Shown here one piece after another: positions 24,936 through 32,881 of a stretch of DNA of 47,671 nt. The notes beneath the pieces were generated by a model that was not told the origin of the DNA, did not search any database, and saw only the letters and a program-made list of their open reading frames with translations. The translations under genes were made by a program, and so were the position numbers. How positions within the stretch are numbered: position 1 is the first letter of the stretch; each line of letters starts with the position of its first letter. Source of the DNA: Streptomyces beigongshangae (lineage in GTDB: Bacteria; Actinomycetota; Actinomycetes; Streptomycetales; Streptomycetaceae); the NCBI RefSeq assembly GCF_019710745.1, contig NZ_JAHKJW010000053.1:1-47671 (forward strand), read 5' to 3'.

Positions 24936-27650
24936 ATGACCGGGCGGACTGAACCGACTGAACGGACCGGGCGGACCGGGCGGTATGTGGTGGATCTCCG
25001 GGCGGTCGACGAGACACAGGCCGCGGTCGTCGGCGGCAAGGGCGCGCACCTGGGTGCGCTGTCGCGCATCGAGGGCATCCGCGTACCGGCCGGTTTCTGC
25101 GTGACGACGGACGCCTTCCGGCGCGTCACGGCGGGCGCACCGGAGCTCGGCGGCCTGCTCGACACGCTGTCGCGCCTGGACCCGGACGACCGGGAGGCGA
25201 TCCGCACGCTCAGCGCGGAGATCCGCCGGACGATCGAAGGGATTCCCGTCCCGGACGATCTCGCGGCCGAGGTCGAAGGCGCGCTCGGCCGGCTCGGCGG
25301 ACCGGTCGCCTGCGCCGTCCGCTCCAGCGCGACGGCGGAGGACCTGCCGACCGCCTCCTTCGCCGGTCAGCAGGACACCTACCTGAACGTCGTCGGGCCG
25401 GCATCGGTCCTCCGGCACATCAGCCGGTGCTGGGCCTCGCTGTTCACCGAACGGGCCGTGGCCTACCGCCGGCGCAACGGCGTCGACGACCGCACGGTCC
25501 ACATGGCGGTGGTGGTGCAGCAGATGGTCCTCCCGGACGCGGCAGGCGTCCTGTTCACGGCCGACCCCGTCACGGGCAACCGCAAGGTCGCCACCGTGGA
25601 CGCCGGCTTCGGCCTCGGCGAGGCACTGGTCTCCGGCCGGGTGAACCCTGACGTCCACAAGGTACGGGACGGCGAGATCGTCGCCGAGACGATCGCCGCC
25701 AAGCAGCGTGCCGTCCACGCCCTGCCGGCCGGAGGCACGCGGGAGGTGCCGGTCGAGCCCGGGCGGCAGACGCAGCCTGCGCTGACGGGTGCGCAGGTCC
25801 TGCGGCTCGTCCGGCTCGGGCGGCGGATCGAGGCGCACTTCGGCAGCCCGCAGGACATCGAGTGGTGCCTGGCCGACGACGGCTTCCGGTTCGTCCAGAG
25901 CCGGCCGATCACGACGTTGTTCCCCCTCCCCGGGACCGACGACCAGGAGAACCACGTCTACGTGTCCGTCGGCCATCAGCAGATGATGACCGACCCCATG
26001 AAGTCTCTGGGGAGCTCCATGTGGCAGCTGACGGCGATGGTGCCGATGCACGAGGCGGGCGGGAGGCTGTTCGTCGACGTCACCCGGCGCCTGGCGGCGC
26101 CCGCGAGCCGCGCCGCGCTGCTGGACGCCGTGGGAAGGTCCGACCCGCTGACCAGGGACGCCCTGGAGACCGTCCTGGCCCGCGGCGATTTCGTCCCGTC
26201 CCTCCCGGACCCGGACCCGGAGCCCGGCGGACCGCCGTCCGGCGGAGCGCCCGTACCGATCGAGACCGATCCCGCCGTCGTCACCGAACTGATCGAACGC
26301 AACCGCGCGTCCGTCGCCGCCCTGGAACGCGCCGTCCGGACGAAGGGCGGACCGGCGCTGTTCGACTTCCTGCTGGAGGACTTCGAGGAGCACCGGCGGA
26401 TCCTCGGTGATCCGCTGAGCATGCAGGTGATCATGGCGGGGATGGAGGCCACGTGGTGGCTCAACGACAGGCTCCAGGAGTGGCTGGGCGAGAAGAACGC
26501 GGCCGACGGGCTCACCCTGTCCGCCCCCGGCAACATCACGTCGGAGATGGGCCTGGCGCTGCTCGACGTCGCGGACGTGATGCGCCCGCACGCGGAGGTG
26601 GTGGCGTTCCTGCGGCGCTTCCAGCACGGGAACACCCAGCGCGGGAACGCCCGGCGCGGGCGGGCTCATGGCGAAGGCACCCCTGACGATGACGTCCGGG
26701 GCGGAGGCTTTCTGGACGAGCTGGCGGGACTCCCGGGCGGGCGCGAGGCCCGTGACGCGATCGAGGCGTACCTCGACCGGTACGGCATGCGCTGCGTCGG
26801 CGAGATCGACATCACGAGGCCGCGCTGGCGCGAGCGCCCCGCCACCCTCGTGCCCGTGATCCTGGACAACATCAGGAACTTCGAGCCGGGCGCCGCCGCA
26901 CGGCAGTTCGAACAAGGACGGCGGAAGGCGCGGGAGAAGGAACAGGACGTGCTGGCGCGCCTGCGGGCGCTGCCGGACGGGGACCGCAGGGCCGACGAGA
27001 CCAAGCGGATGATCGACCGGGTCCGCACCTTCATCGGGTACCGGGAGTACCCGAAGTACGGCATCGTCAGCCGCTACTCCGTCTACAAGCAGGCATTGCT
27101 GAGGGAGGCCGGACGCCTGGTCGGGGCCGGTGTGCTGACGCGCGAGGAGGACATCTTCCACCTCACGTTCCAGGAACTCCACGACGTCGTGCGCTCGCGG
27201 CGGGTGGACGAACGGCTCCTCCGGCGGCGCGAGGACGCGTTCCGGTCGTACCACGCGCTCACCCCGCCGCGGGTGCTCACCTCGGACGGCGAGGCCGTCG
27301 ACGGGGCGTACCGGCGCGACGACGTGCCGGCCGGCGCCCTGGTCGGACTGCCGGTCTCCGCCGGGACCGTCGAGGGGAGGGCCCGCGTCGTCCTCGACAT
27401 GGCGGAGGCCGAGCTGCAGGCGGGCGACATCCTGGTCACGGCGTACACGGACCCCAGCTGGTCGCCCCTGTTCGTCGGGATCGCGGGCCTGGTGACGGAG
27501 GTGGGCGGCCTGATGACCCACGGCGCGGTGATCGCCCGGGAGTACGGTCTGCCCGCCGTCGTGGGTGTGGAGCGGGCCACCCGGCTGATCCGGGACGGGC
27601 AGCGGATCCGGGTGCACGGGACCGACGGGTACGTCGACCTCCTGTCCTGA
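24936..27650 (+). CDS. rph: rifampin phosphotransferase (rifamycin-inactivating)
   Basis: The 904-residue protein inactivates rifamycins by ATP-dependent phosphorylation of the ansa-chain C21 hydroxyl, giving AMP and phosphate. The N-terminal ATP-grasp/PEP-synthase-like domain shows VGGKGAHLGALS, RSSATAEDLPTASFAGQQDTY and QQMV...GVLFTADPVTGN. A large middle drug-binding domain follows. The C-terminal swivelling domain has the phospho-carrier His862 in MTHGAVIAREYGLPAVVGV. Start ATG 24936 has GGAGG 7 bases upstream. It is slightly longer than the usual 860-870 residues because of an insert near 560-590 rich in Gly, Arg and Asp. The RAE palindrome upstream supports the assignment over a plain PEP synthase. 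No rifamycin pathway gene is in the window. Confidence 0.93.
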   Translation: MTGRTEPTERTGRTGRYVVDLRAVDETQAAVVGGKGAHLGALSRIEGIRVPAGFCVTTDAFRRVTAGAPELGGLLDTLSRLDPDDREAIRTLSAEIRRTIEGIPVPDDLAAEVEGALGRLGGPVACAVRSSATAEDLPTASFAGQQDTYLNVVGPASVLRHISRCWASLFTERAVAYRRRNGVDDRTVHMAVVVQQMVLPDAAGVLFTADPVTGNRKVATVDAGFGLGEALVSGRVNPDVHKVRDGEIVAETIAAKQRAVHALPAGGTREVPVEPGRQTQPALTGAQVLRLVRLGRRIEAHFGSPQDIEWCLADDGFRFVQSRPITTLFPLPGTDDQENHVYVSVGHQQMMTDPMKSLGSSMWQLTAMVPMHEAGGRLFVDVTRRLAAPASRAALLDAVGRSDPLTRDALETVLARGDFVPSLPDPDPEPGGPPSGGAPVPIETDPAVVTELIERNRASVAALERAVRTKGGPALFDFLLEDFEEHRRILGDPLSMQVIMAGMEATWWLNDRLQEWLGEKNAADGLTLSAPGNITSEMGLALLDVADVMRPHAEVVAFLRRFQHGNTQRGNARRGRAHGEGTPDDDVRGGGFLDELAGLPGGREARDAIEAYLDRYGMRCVGEIDITRPRWRERPATLVPVILDNIRNFEPGAAARQFEQGRRKAREKEQDVLARLRALPDGDRRADETKRMIDRVRTFIGYREYPKYGIVSRYSVYKQALLREAGRLVGAGVLTREEDIFHLTFQELHDVVRSRRVDERLLRRREDAFRSYHALTPPRVLTSDGEAVDGAYRRDDVPAGALVGLPVSAGTVEGRARVVLDMAEAELQAGDILVTAYTDPSWSPLFVGIAGLVTEVGGLMTHGAVIAREYGLPAVVGVERATRLIRDGQRIRVHGTDGYVDLLS

Positions 27651-27844
27651 CCGGGCGCGCACGGCGACGGCGGCGGGGAATGCACGGAGAGCCGCACCGA
27701 AAAATACCGATCGATAATCGCACTGATGGGATCTTTTTGTCTTCGAGTTTGGCGCCCCTTGGTGCGGTTGCACAAATATGAGACCGCTGTGTTTCCCCCG
27801 CCGTCAGGGAGAGGAAAAATCTGCAAAAATAATGGAAGTGCGCT

Positions 27845-27858
27845 TTAGGCGAACCTAA
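27845..27858. promoter_or_regulatory. TTAGG-N4-CCTAA inverted repeat, iron-box-like
   Basis: TTAGGCGAACCTAA lies 58-71 bases upstream of the small XRE gene, in an AT-richer stretch (27700-27860). The right half agrees with the DmdR/IdeR iron box (TTAGGCTCACCTAA-like), but the outer left part does not, so only about 12 of 19 positions match. It may be an iron-responsive or self-operator site. The rest of the 265-base gap after rph shows no clear terminator. Confidence 0.4.
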
Positions 27859-27915
27859 CGGTGGCATCCTGTCGGTGTCGAGAAACGCAGTCGACAGCGA
27901 CAGGAGGCATCGACG

Positions 27916-28236
27916 GTGTGGTCGAACAGGCGCACACAGGACGCACCCTTGGGCGACGAACTCGCCCGCCAGGCGGCGACGGCTCTCGCCGGTCTGCTGG
28001 CGGCGAGAACGATGACTCGTACAGACCTGGCCCGTGCGATGGGTATCTCGCCCGGGCGTGTCAGCCAGATCCTGTCCGGCGACGAGAACCTCACACTGAA
28101 GTCCCTGGCCACCGTCGCCCAGGCCCTGCAGTCCAGTGTCGAGATCACGTTTCGTCTCGCCCCGCCGAGGCGTGAGGCCGCGCAGGACAGCCCGACCGAC
28201 CGGCCGAGCTCCCCCTACGCGCCGACGGTCCGCTAA
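27916..28236 (+). CDS. small XRE-family DNA-binding protein
   Basis: A 106-residue Cro/C1-type helix-turn-helix protein. The HTH (DLARAMGISPGRVSQILSG) lies at about residues 37-55, followed by the supporting helices NLTLKSLATVAQAL. The C-terminus is Pro/Arg-rich and probably disordered. GTG 27916 is chosen because AGGAGG ends 8 bases upstream. Its stop codon TAA overlaps the stop TAG of the convergent membrane-protein gene by two bases. The small size and simple architecture resemble phage-type repressors or antitoxins, but no toxin is recognised next to it. Likely function: local transcriptional control. Confidence 0.85.
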   Translation: MWSNRRTQDAPLGDELARQAATALAGLLAARTMTRTDLARAMGISPGRVSQILSGDENLTLKSLATVAQALQSSVEITFRLAPPRREAAQDSPTDRPSSPYAPTVR

Positions 28237-29036
28237 GGACGACGGGGTGCCCACTGTCCTGAACGGGGCGGCGGTACCTCACGCCAGACGGGCGCGGAGG
28301 CATGGAAGGCCGCCTCGTCACGGAGCTTGCGCAGCGCGGCGTCGCCGGTGCGATGACCGTGGTCGTGGGCGAGGTGGAGCAGCAGCTGGCATGCGTGCGC
28401 CGCCTCTCCGAAGTGGCACAGCGCTTTCGTCCTGTCCTCCGGCGAGATCCGCCGGCCGCTGTCGAGATGGGCCTTCTCCACGTCGTTCTCCGTCTTGATG
28501 GAGCGCTCGGCGGCCTTCCTCGCCTCTTTGGTCCGCTGCTCGATCTCGGTGCGGCGCTTGTCGAGGGCGCGCGCGCTCAGGCCGAATCCCGGTTCCTCCA
28601 GCCGCGACAGGAGATGGGTCCGGACGTTCGCGGCGAACCGGGCGAGCGCGTAGCCGTCGGTCAGGCCGAGGACCATGTCCTCGCACCAGTCGGCGCGGTC
28701 GCTGGTCAGTGCGCGTGACAGCGCGCCGAGCAGCCATGAGATGCCGAAGGTCAGCAGAGCGGTGACGGGCCGCCCCGAGTTCGGGGCCTTCTCGCGCGGT
28801 ACGACGGCCGCCCCGGTCGCCACCCCGACGGCGACGGGAGGCAGGGACGACAGGTGGGGCAGGACGTACACGCAGGTCACCACGGCGATCACCGTCGTCG
28901 TCAGGAGCACGGTGGCGAACAGGGTCCTGGAACGGCGCGTGCCGGCGAGCCGGCCGCGCGCATGGAAGCGCAGCACCAGGCCGATCCAGCTCACCGCAAG
29001 ACAGGCGATGGCAGGCAGCGCGACGGTTGAGACCAT
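28233..29036 (-). CDS. membrane protein of unknown function with a charged cytoplasmic tail
   Basis: Not recognised as a known family. The 267-residue protein has hydrophobic segments near 4-23, 40-62 and 94-108, and perhaps a weaker one near 67-80. After these comes a soluble, highly charged helical part (residues 145-205, rich in Lys, Arg and Glu) that could form a coiled coil, then a His-rich segment (HACQLLLHLAHDHGHR). The ATG at 29036 has GGGGGA four bases upstream. It converges on and interlocks with the small XRE gene, so the two may be a locus with read-through control. Codon use is typical of the genome. Confidence 0.75.
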   Translation of the reverse strand: MVSTVALPAIACLAVSWIGLVLRFHARGRLAGTRRSRTLFATVLLTTTVIAVVTCVYVLPHLSSLPPVAVGVATGAAVVPREKAPNSGRPVTALLTFGISWLLGALSRALTSDRADWCEDMVLGLTDGYALARFAANVRTHLLSRLEEPGFGLSARALDKRRTEIEQRTKEARKAAERSIKTENDVEKAHLDSGRRISPEDRTKALCHFGEAAHACQLLLHLAHDHGHRTGDAALRKLRDEAAFHASAPVWREVPPPRSGQWAPRRP

Positions 29037-29476
29037 GTCGTCCCCCGATGGACAAGGCCGTACTTCTTCGGACGGCTTTTGAGCGAAAGGCAGGTCATTG
29101 CGTCCGGAACGTGCAGGACGTTGCGCGTCCGCTTTCCCGTGAGTACATAAGGATTTATCATCCTCGCCGTGCCTGCCGGGCGCATTTCTCGGTATTTACC
29201 CGTTTCGGTTCTCCGGGCACGCCTGGTGCGGCTGGCATATGTGCGCAGTTCTGGAACGAAAAGGCGATGGTCGAGTGAATGCGGCAATACCGCGATGCGG
29301 CGGCGCGCGGCAGTCGGGTGCTCCTGGCGCGACGTGCCGGGCGACCGGTTCGATCGCCACGCCGACCCGCCCTTCCGGCACCGTCGCCGGTCGTCGCGGC
29401 AATCGGAGAGCCGAACGTCACGTGGTGCTGCACGCCACCCGGCCGTAGTTACTGCGAGGGAGCCGGGCCCCGGCCC
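29037..29476. other. intergenic region, promoter side of the membrane protein
   Basis: No gene is supported in these 440 bases. The part from 29085 to 29280 is less GC-rich (GGATTTATCATCC, CATATG), as expected of promoters. The remainder toward 29476 is GC-rich. GAGCCGGGCCCCGGCCCTC near 29459-29477 is a weak hairpin just after the stop of the downstream minus-strand gene. Small open frames here lack ribosome binding sites. Confidence 0.55.
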
Positions 29477-30340
29477 TCAGCCCTTGCCGAAGTGCACCGC
29501 AGGGAAGGCACCCGCTGCCCTGAGGGTTCCGGAGAAGCCGCCGGCCAGTTCGGTGAGACGTGCGGTGGCGGCCGGGCCGAGGTGGTCGTACGGGGCGGCG
29601 TCGAGGCGGTCGGTGAGCACCTCGGTCTCGCCGCGCAGGGCCGTGCCCGCCTGTGTGAGGTCGCCCGCCCCGTCCAGCAGGCCGCGCTCGCGCAACTGGT
29701 CCCGGGCGGTGTCCCACTGCTGCGCCGACCATCCGCGGGTCCGCATGAACACCGCCGATGTCGGTGCCGTGCCGGTGGCGTTGTGCAGGACCAGCGCCTC
29801 GACGCCGGACAGGCCGGCGACCGCCAGGGCGGCGAGGTGACCATCGCCTCGGTGTTCGCGCAGCAGTGTCGCGGCGTGCCACAGGGCCAGGTGCGGTTCC
29901 TCGGGTACGGGGAGGCCGGCGTTGGCGGCGTACAGCGGCCGTGCCTCCCGGCGGCATGCCTCGGTGGCGCGCAGCGCCAGTTCGGCCGCCTCGGTCATTT
30001 CCGCGGACGCGAGGGCCTCCTTTCCGAGCAGCCGCTGCAGCGTCCGGTCCGCGCCGCGCAGCCGTGCCGTGAGCACCGCGTCCGGTGTGGTGACGGTCCA
30101 TGCGGCGGGGATGTACCGCCGCACGTGCTCGTGGTCGAAGTTGTAGAACGTCGCTGTGACGGTGCCCGCGTCGACGGCCCCGAGCGGTGCCGCGCGGCTC
30201 GCGAGGTAGGCCATGGCGCCGCGCTCCAGCCCGAGTGCCGCGAGTTCCTCCTGCGGTTCCGGCGCGAAGTACACGGATGCGTGCAGAGGGCTGACGGCGT
30301 GGTGGCAGTGGCGGCCCGTACTCGCCTCGAAGGTGGTCAT
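29477..30340 (-). CDS. SCO6745-like protein of unknown function
   Basis: A 287-residue protein that resembles the actinobacterial SCO6745 family, whose members have an N-terminal helical segment beginning with a short Pro-rich lead (HASVYFAPEPQEELAALG) and a C-terminal part that looks like a winged helix (ARDQLRERGLLDGAGDLTQAGTALR). No signal peptide or membrane helix is present. The start ATG 30340 has CGGAG seven bases upstream. It lies 58 bases after a GntR regulator on the same strand and is probably cotranscribed with it. The family has no established role; the C-terminal LTxAG pattern is typical of MarR-like folds, so DNA binding or ligand sensing is possible. Confidence 0.75.
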   Translation of the reverse strand: MTTFEASTGRHCHHAVSPLHASVYFAPEPQEELAALGLERGAMAYLASRAAPLGAVDAGTVTATFYNFDHEHVRRYIPAAWTVTTPDAVLTARLRGADRTLQRLLGKEALASAEMTEAAELALRATEACRREARPLYAANAGLPVPEEPHLALWHAATLLREHRGDGHLAALAVAGLSGVEALVLHNATGTAPTSAVFMRTRGWSAQQWDTARDQLRERGLLDGAGDLTQAGTALRGETEVLTDRLDAAPYDHLGPAATARLTELAGGFSGTLRAAGAFPAVHFGKG

Positions 30341-30398
30341 GCTGTGGCTCCGGTTCTGGTGATCAGGCGCGGTCGCGCGGCCGGGCGGGCAGGGCGCA

Positions 30399-31103
30399 TC
30401 AGGCTTCGTTCGTGGGTTCGCGGTGCGGGCGGTCGGTCAGTCCGGTCGCGGTCTGGGTGAGGTGCCGGGTCAGGACCTCGGCTGCGGTGTCGGCGTCGCG
30501 GGCGAGGGCCGCCTCCTCCAGCCGGCGGTGCTCGGCGGCGCCGTCCCGGTCGGGGTTGCGGTGCGCCGACCAGCGGCGGGCCAGTTCGCTCGCGGTCCAC
30601 AGCCGGTCGAAGGTCTCCAGCAGGACGAGGTTGCCGCACCCCTCCAGCAGGGTGCGGTGGAAGAGGCGGTGGGCTTCGGCCCATGTGCTGCTGTAGTGCT
30701 CGCCCTCCTCCGGTACGTACGCCGGGGTGCGGGACAGACGGTGGTGGGAGGCGCGTACGCGGGCTTCCCAGTCCACGTCGCCGCGTTCGACGGCCATGCG
30801 CAGCATGACCGGTTCGATCGTCCGGCGGGCCTCCGCGATCTCCTGCCAGCGGCGGTCGGAGTAGGCCGGGACGGCGAAGCCGCGGTTGGGCAGCCGGTCG
30901 GCGAGGCCGTCGCCGACCACCCGCACGAGCGCCTCACGCACGACGGCCAGGCTCACGCCCTGCTCTTTCGCGAGGTCCTGGGGTTTGAGGGCATCACCGG
31001 GGGCGTGGTCCCCGCGCATGATCGCGTCCCGCAGGTGTGTGTAGACCTGCTCGGAGAGGATCTGCTTCCCCGCCGGGGGTGGGGTGTGAGTCGTCTGGGT
31101 CAT
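30399..31103 (-). CDS. GntR-family transcriptional regulator (FCD/FadR type)
   Basis: A 234-residue metabolite-responsive repressor or activator. The winged helix is at residues 14-75 (LSEQVYTHLRDAIMRGDHAPGD, then LAKEQGVSLAVVREALVRV) and an all-helical FCD ligand domain follows (EIAEARRTIEPVMLRMAVE onward), with His and Asp residues that in relatives bind a metal or carboxylate effector. ATG 31103 is preferred; GTG 31109 two codons earlier is equally possible, and neither has a strong ribosome site. It diverges from the PEBP gene across an AT-rich palindrome that is the probable operator, and leads an operon with the SCO6745-like gene. Confidence 0.9.
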   Translation of the reverse strand: MTQTTHTPPPAGKQILSEQVYTHLRDAIMRGDHAPGDALKPQDLAKEQGVSLAVVREALVRVVGDGLADRLPNRGFAVPAYSDRRWQEIAEARRTIEPVMLRMAVERGDVDWEARVRASHHRLSRTPAYVPEEGEHYSSTWAEAHRLFHRTLLEGCGNLVLLETFDRLWTASELARRWSAHRNPDRDGAAEHRRLEEAALARDADTAAEVLTRHLTQTATGLTDRPHREPTNEA

Positions 31104-31128
31104 GCCCACACGATAGACGATCGGATCA

Positions 31129-31140
31129 ATAATCGATTAT
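31129..31140. promoter_or_regulatory. ATAATCGATTAT palindrome, likely GntR operator
   Basis: A perfect 12-bp palindrome in an AT-rich patch with further ATCGAT words on both sides (31119-31158). It sits between the divergent GntR and PEBP genes, 26 bases from the GntR start and 126 from the PEBP start. FadR-subfamily regulators commonly bind such intergenic inverted repeats, so it could repress both directions. Confidence 0.6.
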
Positions 31141-31265
31141 CGATGTTATGGTCGATCTCGCTGGTGAGCGGAAGCATGACCGCGCCGCCTCCTGGCGCCA
31201 TCACGGCGGGACCTGCGCCGACCGCATCAGCACCACCCCACAGCACACCTGAGAGGCACGACACG

Positions 31266-31805
31266 ATGAGCTCCAACGACCCCTTTGCCCGTCTCCCCGA
31301 GGCGGCCGCCTTCACCGTTGTCAGCACCACCGTCACCGACGGCGACGCATGGCCGATCGAGCAGTACTCCGGCCTCTCCGGCGTCCCCGGCGGGAAGGAC
31401 GTCTCCCCACAGCTCTCCTGGAGCGGCGCCCCGGAAGGCACCAAGAGCTACGCCGTCACGGTCTACGACCCCGACGCCCCCACCGGGTCCGGGTTCTGGC
31501 ACTGGGCGGTCGCCGACATCCCCGCCACCGTCACCGAGCTGCCCGAAGGAGCGGGCGACGACACCGGCTCGGGCCTGCCCGGGGGCGCGTTCCAGCTGCC
31601 CAACGACGCCCGCGCGGCCCGCTTCATCGGCGCCGCCCCGCCGGCAGGGCACGGCCCGCACCGCTACTTCACCGTGGTGCATGCCCTCGACGTCGACACC
31701 ATCGGCGTCCCCGCCGACGCCACCCCGGCCGCCCTCGGCTTCACCATGGCCGGCCACATCCTCGGCCGCGCGGTCCTGACCGCCACCGCTGAGACCCCCG
31801 CCTGA
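31266..31805 (+). CDS. YbhB/YbcL-type phosphatidylethanolamine-binding protein (PEBP)
   Basis: A 179-residue cytoplasmic PEBP/Raf-kinase-inhibitor-like protein. Diagnostic motifs are the anion pocket YDPDAPTGSGFWHWAVADIP at about 68-87, LPNDARAARFIGAAPPAGHGPHRYFTVVHALD, and a C-terminal helix ending GRAVLTATAETPA. There is no signal peptide. ATG 31266 has GAGAGG about ten bases upstream. Bacterial members bind small anions or phospholipid head groups, but their roles are poorly known. Regulation by the divergent GntR protein is likely from the shared palindrome. Confidence 0.92.
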   Translation: MSSNDPFARLPEAAAFTVVSTTVTDGDAWPIEQYSGLSGVPGGKDVSPQLSWSGAPEGTKSYAVTVYDPDAPTGSGFWHWAVADIPATVTELPEGAGDDTGSGLPGGAFQLPNDARAARFIGAAPPAGHGPHRYFTVVHALDVDTIGVPADATPAALGFTMAGHILGRAVLTATAETPA

Positions 31806-31817
31806 AGAACACCCATG

Positions 31818-31844
31818 GGGCCCGCGCCGGGCACAACCGGGCCC
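31818..31844 (+). terminator. possible terminator after the PEBP gene
   Basis: GGGCCCG and CGGGCCC (7-bp arms) flank a 13-base loop, starting 12 bases after the stop codon. The stem is short and there is no U-tract, so this is moderate evidence. From here to 32054 no further feature is supported. Confidence 0.4.
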
Positions 31845-32054
31845 TCCACCTGCGGCAACGTCCGGTGGGAGGCGCTGAGGGCCGCGGCGAACCGGCCGGC
31901 CACTTGTCCATGCCGAGCTGGAAAGTGCCGTACCGGTTGGTGTTCGACCAGAACGACGCCCGCACCCCTCGTCGGTCTTCATCCGAGGGTTCTCGCTGAA
32001 CAGCGCTCGTGCGGCCGGAGGCCACACGGGGAAGGGCCTGCCGGGCCGCGAACG

Positions 32055-32128
32055 TCCGCCCCGGGCCCGACGGGCCGGACGCACGGCCGGAGCGGCCTGC
32101 GTCGAGCCGGTCGTGCGCCCGGGGCGGA
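32055..32128 (-). terminator. branched inverted repeat after the cyclophilin gene
   Basis: Perfect 12-bp arms (32055-32066 and 32117-32128) enclose 50 bases that hold further GGCC-type stems. The structure begins four bases after the cyclophilin stop on the minus strand. It is probably a terminator or a stable 3-prime end between two convergent genes. Confidence 0.5.
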
Positions 32129-32132
32129 GGTG

Positions 32133-32630
32133 TTACTTCTCCAGGACGCCCGAGGAGGCGATCACGATCTTCGCGCGGGTGGCACCGGAGTGCGAGCCCA
32201 GGGACTCGATCTTCTTCACCAGGTCCTGGCCCTCGACGACCTCGCCGAAGACGACGTGCTTGCCGTCCAGCCAGGACGTGAGCACCGTGGTGATGAAGAA
32301 CTGCGAACCGTTGCTGTTCGGGCCGGCGTTGGCCATGGACAGCAGGAACGGCTTGTCGTGCTTGAGCTTGAAGTTCTCGTCGTCGAACTTCGCGCCGTAG
32401 ATGCTCTTGCCGCCGGTGCCGTCACCGCGGGTGAAGTCGCCGCCCTGAAGCATGAAGTCCGGGATGACACGGTGGAAGCCCGAGCCCTCGTACCCGAAGC
32501 CGTGCTGGCCGGTGGCCAGCTCACGGAAGTTCTGCGCCGTTTTGGGAACGACGTCGTCGTACAGCTTGAAGACGATCCGGCCCGCGGCGTCGCCGTCAAT
32601 GGTGATGTCGAAGAAGACGTTGGTAGACAT
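32133..32630 (-). CDS. cyclophilin-type peptidyl-prolyl cis-trans isomerase
   Basis: A 165-residue cytoplasmic cyclophilin that speeds proline isomerisation during protein folding. It is a complete single domain with no signal peptide. The active-site Arg lies in GFHRVIPDFMLQGGDF (about residues 51-66), followed by MANAGPNSNGSQFFITT and WLDGKHVVFGEVVEG, all canonical. AGGA lies 7 bases before ATG 32630. It matches the small housekeeping PPIase of Streptomyces, is convergent with the PEBP gene, and has no evident link to the biosynthetic genes. Confidence 0.96.
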   Translation of the reverse strand: MSTNVFFDITIDGDAAGRIVFKLYDDVVPKTAQNFRELATGQHGFGYEGSGFHRVIPDFMLQGGDFTRGDGTGGKSIYGAKFDDENFKLKHDKPFLLSMANAGPNSNGSQFFITTVLTSWLDGKHVVFGEVVEGQDLVKKIESLGSHSGATRAKIVIASSGVLEK

Positions 32631-32881
32631 GGGGGAATCCTGTCATGACGCCACGCACCGCTGTGCAGCCGCCCCGGTGCGGACACTCCGATGGCCGGGT
32701 TCCGCCGATGCGGAACAGCCGACGGAACAGCCGACGGCACGGCCGCACGACGGACTCCGCCGCCCGCAGCCCACCCGCCCGCTGCCCGTGCGGCCCACCG
32801 GCGCGCCGCAACCCTGTCGCCGCCGCCCGCGCGCCGGCTTCCCGCACGACCGGCGCCGGCGCAGGCACCGGCGCCGCTTCC

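Noticed and set aside
24936..27650. rph as a sign of a rifamycin biosynthetic cluster
   Set aside because: The PKS loading module is KSQ-AT-ACP and not an AHBA ligase, and no AHBA or amide synthase genes are present.
24819..27773. 984-codon minus-strand frame opposite rph
   Set aside because: Low-complexity antisense translation; the plus strand carries intact phosphotransferase motifs and a good ribosome binding site.
31845..32054. Possible minus-strand gene remnant with a segment reading RASFWSNTNRYGTFQLGMDKW
   Set aside because: The segment looks protein-like and a second frame seems to continue it, but there is no start, no family recognised and no length; too weak to call a pseudogene.
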